A stretch of DNA of 11,405 bases from Kiritimatiellia bacterium. Its GTDB lineage: Bacteria; Verrucomicrobiota; Kiritimatiellia; RFP12; UBA1067. Below the pieces are notes generated by a model. The model worked only from the letters and a program-made list of their open reading frames with translations. It was not told the origin of the DNA and made no database searches. A program made the translations under genes and the position numbers. Shown piece by piece: positions 6,107 through 11,405 of this stretch. Location: NCBI GenBank assembly GCA_017521065.1, contig JAFXEA010000148.1, positions 1 to 11,405 on the forward strand, written 5' to 3'. How positions within the stretch are numbered: the stretch's first letter is position 1; the number at the start of each line of letters is the position of its first letter.

Positions 6107-7305
6107 TGAACACGGAAGAAACGAAGAAACTCTACGATCAGTACCTGATGGCGACCTACAAACCGACGGTCGTCATATCCAAGGCGAAAGGTTCCCGCGT
6201 ATATGATGCGAGCGGCAAACAGTACTACGACATGACGAGCGGCATCGGCGTCCATAACGTCGGTCACTGCACCGAGGGCGTAGTCAAGGCCGTTCAGGAG
6301 CAGGTCGCCAAGCTTGGCCACTGCTCGAACCTTTTCATCAACGAGCCGCAGGCGCTCCTCGCGAAGAAGCTTGTCGAAATCTCCGGCCTTGACGGCAAGG
6401 TGTTCTTCTGCAACTCCGGCGCCGAGGCGAACGAGGCCGCCATCAAGCTCGCCCGCAAGTGGGGCGCCGAGAACGGCGGCCGCTACGAGATCGTCACGAT
6501 GCGCAACTCCTTCCACGGGCGCACCCTCGCCACGATCACGGCGACAGGTCAGGCTTGGTGCCAGGCCGGATACGATCCGCTTCCCGTCGGTTTCAACTAC
6601 GCCGATTTCAACGACATCGATTCCGTCAAGGCGGCGGTGTCCGACAAGACGGTCGCAATCATGGTCGAGGCCGTCCAGGGTGAAGGTGGCGTGAATCCCG
6701 CAACTGAGGAGTTCATGGCTGGAGTTCGTGCTCTCTGCGACGAGAAGAATCTCATCATGATCTGCGACGAAGTCCAGTGCGGCATGGGCCGTACGGGCAA
6801 GTGGTGGGGCTGGCAGAACTATTCCGTGAAGCCGGACCTGTTCACCTCCGCCAAGTCGCTTGCAGACGGCGTTCCGATGGGTGCGCTCGTCTCCAACGCC
6901 AAGTTTGCGGACGTGTTCACCGCCGGTGCCCATGCGTCCACGTTCGGCGGCAATCCGCTCGCTTCCGCCGCAGCGCTTGCTGTCATCAAGATCATCGAGG
7001 ATGAGAAGCTTCTTGATGCGGCTGTCCGCAAGGGCGAGCTTCTCCGCGAAGGGCTCAAGGGCTTTGTCGAAAAGTACAGCAAGATTCTCGATGTCCGCGG
7101 AATCGGCTGCATGCTCGGAATGGTAGTGGACGGCGATCCCAAGGAGATTGTCGATGCATTCCAGGATATGGGCATTCTGGCTTTGACGGCACACGGCAAC
7201 GTGGTGCGTTTCCTGCCTACGCTGTCGATGAGCGAAAATCACATCGAAGAGGCTGTCGAGATGATGGGCGATGCCCTGGATGGCCTTTACGGTGATGCCG
7301 AATGA
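6106..7305 (+). CDS. argD: Acetylornithine aminotransferase
   Basis: A class III PLP enzyme that makes N-acetylornithine from N-acetylglutamate semialdehyde and glutamate in arginine synthesis; some homologues also act on the lysine pathway intermediate. The length of 399 residues is typical. Visible landmarks are FFCNSGAEANEAAIKLAR (PLP phosphate contact), SFHGRT (His137-Arg139), VEAVQGEGGV, ICDEVQCG with Asp221 for the pyridine nitrogen, TSAKSLADG with catalytic Lys250, and TFGGNPLASAAAL. ATG 6106 shares its A with the argB stop (TAATG), so translation is coupled. GGAG at 6091-6094 lies 11 bases upstream, slightly far. Succinylornithine or GABA aminotransferases are related, but argB next door makes ArgD the best reading. 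Confidence 0.94.
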   Translation: MNTEETKKLYDQYLMATYKPTVVISKAKGSRVYDASGKQYYDMTSGIGVHNVGHCTEGVVKAVQEQVAKLGHCSNLFINEPQALLAKKLVEISGLDGKVFFCNSGAEANEAAIKLARKWGAENGGRYEIVTMRNSFHGRTLATITATGQAWCQAGYDPLPVGFNYADFNDIDSVKAAVSDKTVAIMVEAVQGEGGVNPATEEFMAGVRALCDEKNLIMICDEVQCGMGRTGKWWGWQNYSVKPDLFTSAKSLADGVPMGALVSNAKFADVFTAGAHASTFGGNPLASAAALAVIKIIEDEKLLDAAVRKGELLREGLKGFVEKYSKILDVRGIGCMLGMVVDGDPKEIVDAFQDMGILALTAHGNVVRFLPTLSMSENHIEEAVEMMGDALDGLYGDAE

Positions 7306-7348
7306 CATAAAAACAAAGAGCCAACGCTGTTCTTGGTTGCTCACAGGC

Positions 7349-7388
7349 ATAACGCCATCCGCTGCATTCAGCATGCGGGTGGCGTTAT
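7349..7388 (+). terminator. Strong hairpin between argD and the esterase gene, without a T-run
   Basis: ATAACGCCATCCGC (7349-7362) pairs with GCGGGTGGCGTTAT (7375-7388), 14 bp with a single wobble, and a TGC/GCA pair extends it toward the loop. The base after the stem is T, then a run of A, so a classical U-tract is missing on either strand. It may be a weak terminator, a processing site or an RNA-stability element dividing argBD from the next gene. The ribosome site AGGAGG (7394-7399) begins six bases after the stem, so the hairpin could also affect its access. Confidence 0.5.
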
Positions 7389-7403
7389 TAAAAAGGAGGA
7401 TTG

Positions 7404-8657
7404 ATGAAAGTTCTATATGCTTTTGTGTTGGCGATGCTTGCGGCTGTTCCTTTTGCGGCTGAGGCTAAAGGTGTTCCGGCCTCGCTTTATGACCATGCGG
7501 ATCCGGTCAATCTGCCGGAGCTGATGAAAACCTACGACGGGCGCGATGTGCGCACCATCAAGGAGTGGGAGACTGTCAGGCGTCCTGAAATCCTCAAGTT
7601 TGCAACTGAGAACATCTATGGTGTTCGTCCGGTCGAGCGTCCAGACGACTTGAAATTTGAGCAGGAGGAACCGGATAGGCTGTTTCCTGAATCCCGGATG
7701 CTTCGCAGACGTGTTCGCGCATCGTTCTCTGGACCTCTCGGAAAATGGAGCTTTGCCATAACGGCGTTCTTCCCTTCCGAGGTTTCGGCGTCATCCCCTG
7801 TACCTGCTTTTCTCCTGATCTGCAACCGTTCGATGGCCAAGGTCGTAGATCTTGACCGCAAGACGAAATCGGAGTTTTTTCCGGCAGAGGAGATCGTCGC
7901 CCGTGGCTATGCGGCGGTGGTGTTCCAGAATACGCATCTCGCATTGGACTCCTATCTGCCGTTCGAGGCTGCAGACGGAACTGCCGTCGTTCAGGATCCT
8001 CCGTTCACCAATGGTTTCTACACATGCTGGGCACCAGAGCGCACTGAACGCAGTTGGGGCGCCATTTCAGTGTGGGCGTGGGGCGCAAGCAGGGTGATGG
8101 ACTGGATAGAGACCGAGCCGCTCATTGACGCTTCCCATGTCGCGGTGGTCGGCCACAGCCGCGGCGGCAAGACGTCCCTGTGGGCCGCCGCCACGGATAC
8201 GCGCTTTGCGATGGCCTGCGTAAACGATTCAGGGTGTTGCGGTGCAAAGCTCAACCATGTTGCCGTTCCTTGTTCCGAGACGATTCAGCAGGACAACAAC
8301 AACAATCCGCATTGGTTCAGCAGGGCGTACCGGCAGTTCAATGGCCGAGACGCCCACATTCCGTACGATCAGCACTGGATCGCCGCGCTTGTCGCACCTC
8401 GTCTGCTGTACATCGCATCGGCAAGCCTCGATCATGGTGCTGGGCCTTGGGGCGAGTTCCTTACAGCCCGTCATGCCTCTCCCGCCTGGGAACTGTACGG
8501 AAAGAAGGGTCTTGTTGAGGATCATCCGTACCGGATTGGCGATCCGTTCCACAAGGGCAGCGTGGCATATCATCTCCGTGAAGGCAAGCATGACCTAAAC
8601 CTTGTCGACTGGAAGCATTACATGGATTACGCCGACCGGCAGGGCTGGCGGAAGTAA
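7404..8657 (+). CDS. Secreted CE15-type glucuronoyl esterase (alpha/beta hydrolase)
   Basis: Probably hydrolyses esters of (4-O-methyl)glucuronic acid, such as those joining lignin to xylan. ATG 7404 follows AGGAGG (7394-7399); the TTG at 7401 is too close. A signal peptide is clear (MKVLYAFVLAMLAAVPFAAEA, cleavage after AEA), so the 417-residue protein is exported. The nucleophile elbow GHSRGGK holds Ser252, followed by VNDSGCCGA with Asp275 where many relatives carry an acidic residue. Then come HWF, the PYDQHWIAALVAPRLLYIASAS segment with GEF, and REGKHDLNLVDW with catalytic His396. These fit bacterial CE15 members; an acetylxylan esterase relative is less likely. It begins 98 bases after argD and ends 40 bases before the glycosyltransferase gene, with which it may be co-transcribed. 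Confidence 0.82.
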   Translation: MKVLYAFVLAMLAAVPFAAEAKGVPASLYDHADPVNLPELMKTYDGRDVRTIKEWETVRRPEILKFATENIYGVRPVERPDDLKFEQEEPDRLFPESRMLRRRVRASFSGPLGKWSFAITAFFPSEVSASSPVPAFLLICNRSMAKVVDLDRKTKSEFFPAEEIVARGYAAVVFQNTHLALDSYLPFEAADGTAVVQDPPFTNGFYTCWAPERTERSWGAISVWAWGASRVMDWIETEPLIDASHVAVVGHSRGGKTSLWAAATDTRFAMACVNDSGCCGAKLNHVAVPCSETIQQDNNNNPHWFSRAYRQFNGRDAHIPYDQHWIAALVAPRLLYIASASLDHGAGPWGEFLTARHASPAWELYGKKGLVEDHPYRIGDPFHKGSVAYHLREGKHDLNLVDWKHYMDYADRQGWRK

Positions 8658-8697
8658 TTTAAACGACAACGTATGTTAGCTTTCCGAGGCTAGATGA

Positions 8698-9834
8698 ATG
8701 ACTGTCTGGATAATCAATCCGTTCGACAATCTTCCCACTGAAGGCTATAGACCTCAGCGCTATTGGATGATGGCGGAGGCGTTTGCCGCTGCAGGACATG
8801 ATGTTGTTCTTTGGACGCAGGACTGGAGCCATGCCAAAAAGTCCCGCCGGGAGATCCATCCTTCCGGAGCGTCCTTCTCCTTGCGCTTCGTCCATGTTCT
8901 GGGCTACGGGCGCAACATCTGCTTGGAACGTATCTGGAGCCACTGGCGATTCGCCAGGAACTGGAGGGAACTGGCCGACAGGTCTGAATCCAAGCCGCAG
9001 CTTGTGGTCGTTTCAAGCCCACCGCTCTTCATCGGGCGCGAGGTGCGCAGTTTCTGTTCTCGCACGGGGGCCAGGTACATCGTGGATATCATGGACGCAT
9101 GGCCCGAGACCTTTGAACGTGTCGCTCCGCGATGGACGCTTGCGTGGATGCGGAGCATTGCCGGGGGCAACTATCGCGCAGCGAGCGGCATATCAGCTGT
9201 GACCAAGAGCTATATCGAGCTTGCAAAGGGATACGGCGCAAAGTGTCCTGTGCATCTTTGCTATCATGGAATACGTCTGCCGACACAGCTTCCGGAAAGG
9301 AGCAAGAGGGATGGGGACTTGCCGGTGAAATTGGTGTATGCCAGAAACATGAGTCTCAGCTACGATCTTGCAACGGTTGTTGATGCAGTGAAGTCGGATG
9401 AAGGACTTGAACTCGATTTGGCGGGGTCTGGGCCGGATGAACCTTCTTTAAGGGCCAGGGCGGCGGATTGCGGGCGTATCCGGTTCCATGGGTATCTAGG
9501 CGAAACTGAACTGCGCAATCTTCTTGCAAAGGCTGATGTTGGCGTTGTGCCGATGTTTGACGAATCGTGCGTAGGCGTTCCCTACAAGCTGGCGGACTAT
9601 GTGGCGGCAGGTCTGCCGGTCGCAAGTTCATTGCATGGCGAGACCGCAGAACTATTGGCGTCCCATAATGCAGGGATTACGTATCAGGTTGGAGATGCAG
9701 TTGCGTTTTGCAAAGCGGCAAGGCTTGCTGCTGAGTCCGTCCGCTCGTCAACGTCCCTTGCCCGCATTTTCGATGCAGACCGGCTGTATGGTGAATATGT
9801 CGAATTTGCCAAGAGTATCGCTGGTTTGACATGA
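8698..9834 (+). CDS. Glycosyltransferase, GT4-like (GT-B fold)
   Basis: A 378-residue predicted cytoplasmic enzyme that would move a sugar from a nucleotide donor to a glycan or lipid-linked acceptor. The N-terminal domain begins with YRPQRYWMMAEAFAAAGHDVVLWTQ, as in WbuB-like enzymes. The C-terminal domain has LDLAGSGPDEPSL, FHGYLGETELRNLLAKADVGVVP and GVPYKLADYVAAGLPV. In the usual EX7E motif the second acid is Asp300 and the first position is Val292, so the catalytic pair is atypical. TGA directly before ATG 8698 fixes the upstream limit, and GAGG (8686-8689) is a fair ribosome site. It has no signal peptide, unlike both neighbours. Its acceptor and donor cannot be told; a role in surface polysaccharide synthesis is inferred from the family. 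Confidence 0.8.
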   Translation: MTVWIINPFDNLPTEGYRPQRYWMMAEAFAAAGHDVVLWTQDWSHAKKSRREIHPSGASFSLRFVHVLGYGRNICLERIWSHWRFARNWRELADRSESKPQLVVVSSPPLFIGREVRSFCSRTGARYIVDIMDAWPETFERVAPRWTLAWMRSIAGGNYRAASGISAVTKSYIELAKGYGAKCPVHLCYHGIRLPTQLPERSKRDGDLPVKLVYARNMSLSYDLATVVDAVKSDEGLELDLAGSGPDEPSLRARAADCGRIRFHGYLGETELRNLLAKADVGVVPMFDESCVGVPYKLADYVAAGLPVASSLHGETAELLASHNAGITYQVGDAVAFCKAARLAAESVRSSTSLARIFDADRLYGEYVEFAKSIAGLT

Positions 9835-9853
9835 ACTGAAAAATGGATATACT
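9826..9853 (+). promoter_or_regulatory. Consensus sigma70-type promoter upstream of the SMP-30-like gene
   Basis: TTGACA (9826-9831) is a perfect -35 box and TATACT (9848-9853) a near-perfect -10, with a 16-base spacer. The -35 box lies in the last codons and stop of the glycosyltransferase gene. Transcription would start near 9860, leaving a leader of about 27 bases with GGGAG (9874-9878) eight bases before ATG 9887. Confidence 0.75.
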
Positions 9854-9886
9854 ATTGCGGTAAATTTATCAACGGGAGAAAAAGAA

Positions 9887-10837
9887 ATGAACAAGCTTAT
9901 GATTCTTGCATGCGTAGCGGCGTTTTCCGCAAATGCAAAAACGATCCAGATGCCTTCCACGTGCACGACGCCGGACGGGATGTGCGTCGATTCCAAAGGA
10001 CGTCTTGTGATCGCAACTCCGAACAACGACCGCACTCAGCCGGGAGCTGTGTTCCGTCTCGACAAGCCGTGCGGCACGCCGGTAAAGTGGTTCGACGTTC
10101 CGCCGTGCAAGGAGAGCGGTTACGCTTCGCCGATGGGTGTATGCTTCGGACCGGAAGGCGAACTCTACGTCTGCGACAATCAGAAGGACTCCAAGGGGCG
10201 TCTCCTGCGCATCACTTTCAAGGATGACAAGCTCGACAAGTGTGAGGTTGTCGCCTATGGTCTCGACAATGCAAATGGCGTCAAGTACCTGAATGGCAAG
10301 CTCTATCTTACTCAGGCGTTCCTCTACAACGTCAAGCGCGGGGACGGTGCCGCCTCCAGCGGACTCTACATGTTCTCCGCAACCGACCGCAACGTAAAGG
10401 TCGGCAATACGCCTGCAGATCCGCAGTGCGTGTTCTCGGATGTCACGCGCAATCCGCAGATCCGTGGTGGACTAAACGGCGTTGCTGTCGATGCCAAGGG
10501 CTTCATCTACACCGGCAACTATGGTGATGGACGCGTGTGGAAGCTTACGCCCGGCGCCGATGGACGCATCGTGAAGAGCGAGGAGATCCTTCATGCGGGT
10601 GGACTTTCCGTCACCCCGGACGGAATGTGCGTCGATGCGGCCGGCAATCTCTACATTGCCGACATGCGTGGCGATGCCTTGCAGCGCATCCTTCCCGACG
10701 GCAAGGTCGAATTCCTCCGCAAGGGCGGATTTGTGCGTCCCAGCGAACCGTGCGTGTGGAACGGTGCTGTGTACGTCGCCAACTACGGCGGCACTACGCT
10801 TGAAGTCGTTCCGCTCTGCGGCAGCTGCTGCAAGTAA
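9887..10837 (+). CDS. Secreted SMP-30/gluconolactonase-like beta-propeller, cysteine-rich
   Basis: A 316-residue protein with a short signal peptide (MNKLMILACVAAFSANA, cut before KT), so probably periplasmic or secreted. The rest reads as propeller blades: TPDGMCVDSKGRLVIA, SPMGVCFGPEGELYVCDN, NGVKYLNGKLYLT, LNGVAVDAKGFIYTGNYGDGRVWKL and TPDGMCVDAAGNLYIADM. Asn197 (in LNGV) and Asp245 (in PDGMCVD) lie 48 residues apart, like the metal ligands Asn154 and Asp204 of human SMP-30. The usual N-terminal Glu ligand appears to be replaced by Asp30 (tentative). Opening of a sugar lactone is a reasonable guess; a non-enzymatic NHL-type propeller is the alternative. Thirteen cysteines remain after cleavage, with a CGSCCK tail, which is unusual. 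It has its own promoter and is followed after nine bases by the next gene. Confidence 0.8.
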   Translation: MNKLMILACVAAFSANAKTIQMPSTCTTPDGMCVDSKGRLVIATPNNDRTQPGAVFRLDKPCGTPVKWFDVPPCKESGYASPMGVCFGPEGELYVCDNQKDSKGRLLRITFKDDKLDKCEVVAYGLDNANGVKYLNGKLYLTQAFLYNVKRGDGAASSGLYMFSATDRNVKVGNTPADPQCVFSDVTRNPQIRGGLNGVAVDAKGFIYTGNYGDGRVWKLTPGADGRIVKSEEILHAGGLSVTPDGMCVDAAGNLYIADMRGDALQRILPDGKVEFLRKGGFVRPSEPCVWNGAVYVANYGGTTLEVVPLCGSCCK

Positions 10838-10846
10838 CCTTCTGGC

Positions 10847-11405
10847 GTGAAAATGTTTTTTTTGCTGGCTGCTGCAATTTGCGCAAGCTTCAATTCCCTG
10901 CTTGGTGCAAATTCAGCAAACGCCCCATTGCCCGACGGCGCGACGAAAGACCCATGGTCTCTCGACGATGCCTGGCATGAACGTACCGAGACCCGTATAC
11001 GATGGTCTATCAACGGGTTGTGGGGCGTGCGTCCTCCGCTTGAGGAGGATAGGGATGGAGTGGTGCCAGCCGCCCAGGACTATTGGGGCTGGTGCAAGAT
11101 TCCGTCTGTATGGGGGCACCCGGTCGACTACAGGTGCAAAGGGCAGGAGGTTCTGTTCGCGCCAGGGTTGAAGAAACGCGGCATGGCATCCGTCTTGAAG
11201 GACCGCGCGTGGTTCCGTCGCGAGTTTGTAATGCCAACCGAGACAGCCGGGAAGAAAGTTGTGCTTACGTTCACGATGCTGCAGACACATGCGGTTGTGT
11301 ATGTCGATGGACGAAAGGCGGCAGAGGTATCTTTCCCCGGAGGCGAGGCGGATATAACAGACCACGTAAAGCCCGGGCGCAGACAGTCCATCGCGTTATA
11401 TGTCA
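10847..11405 (+). CDS. Secreted protein with GH2-like sugar-binding N-terminal domain, 3'-truncated by window
   Basis: The frame is open to the last base. GTG 10847 is chosen because it adds the Lys needed for a good signal peptide (MKMFFLLAAAICASFNSLLG, cleavage near ANSANA); ATG 10853 is the alternative. An in-frame TAA (the preceding gene's stop) lies nine bases upstream, so coupling is likely; no clear Shine-Dalgarno sequence is seen. About 186 codons are present. After DPWSLDDAW and SINGLWGVRPPLEEDRDGVV comes WFRREFVMPTETAGKKVVLTF (about residue 122 on), MLQTHAVVYVDGRKAAEV and GGEADITDHVKPG. This is the jelly-roll pattern of glycoside hydrolase family 2 (beta-galactosidase, beta-glucuronidase) N-termini. 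Catalytic residues would lie beyond the window, so hydrolase activity is not shown. Confidence 0.7.
   Translation, partial: MKMFFLLAAAICASFNSLLGANSANAPLPDGATKDPWSLDDAWHERTETRIRWSINGLWGVRPPLEEDRDGVVPAAQDYWGWCKIPSVWGHPVDYRCKGQEVLFAPGLKKRGMASVLKDRAWFRREFVMPTETAGKKVVLTFTMLQTHAVVYVDGRKAAEVSFPGGEADITDHVKPGRRQSIALYV

Noticed and set aside
6022..7374. A 450-codon open frame on the minus strand opposite argD
   Set aside because: argD is unmistakable on the + strand with all PLP motifs. The antisense frame is a by-product of GC-rich codon use and shows no family likeness.
8801..9631. Overlapping alternative frames within the glycosyltransferase gene
   Set aside because: They are out-of-frame shadows with Arg/Ser-rich composition and no domain.
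1..11405. tRNA, rRNA or riboswitch
   Set aside because: I scanned the intergenic stretches and saw no cloverleaf, rRNA segment or recognisable riboswitch core.

Overview
The window looks like bacterial chromosomal DNA from a Gram-negative, probably anaerobic, polysaccharide-degrading organism. Dense same-strand genes, secreted carbohydrate-active proteins and decayed, repeat-rich gaps would fit the Verrucomicrobiota/Kiritimatiellota group. That placement is a weak inference, and no rRNA or marker gene here settles it. All supported genes read on the + strand.

Region 1 (1-4180) is a decaying defence locus. It opens inside a type I restriction subunit gene, hsdR, whose 5' end lies before the window. 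This overlaps by ATGA a gene for a YgjP/DUF45-type zinc metallohydrolase. The junction is built from a short AGGAATGAGGAATTAGG-type repeat that runs through the last codons of hsdR and the first ~44 codons of the next gene. It seems to supply the hsdR stop, a Shine-Dalgarno sequence and the start codon. A frameshifted, internally deleted remnant of a large helicase follows; it resembles the TOTE conflict-system helicase from memory. A hairpin that looks like a terminator closes the region.

Region 2 (about 4180-5248) has no intact gene. It holds a perfect 19-bp palindrome, a 73-bp A-rich segment bounded by 13-bp inverted repeats, a ~90-codon N-terminal fragment of an IS1380-type transposase, a short motif like those near REP/RAYT elements, and three diverged copies of a 27-bp palindrome (TGAGAAT-N13-ATTCTCA).

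Region 3 (5210-7305) is core metabolism. argB and argD overlap by one base and sit behind an extended -10 promoter (TG-A-TATAAT), which places transcription start almost on the first argB ATG. They encode steps 2 and 4 of arginine biosynthesis. The bases here are visibly more GC-rich than in regions 1 and 2.

Region 4 (7349-11405) is saccharolytic. It encodes a secreted CE15-type glucuronoyl esterase, a GT4-type glycosyltransferase, a secreted cysteine-rich SMP-30/gluconolactonase-like propeller with its own consensus promoter, and the start of a secreted protein with a glycoside-hydrolase-family-2-like sugar-binding fold that runs off the window. Esterase, lactonase-like protein and GH2-like protein could act together on uronic-acid-bearing plant glycans; the glycosyltransferase is the odd member.

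No complete new system can be demonstrated. The best leads are the repeat-built gene junction at 2653-2806 and the palindrome array at 4793-4936.
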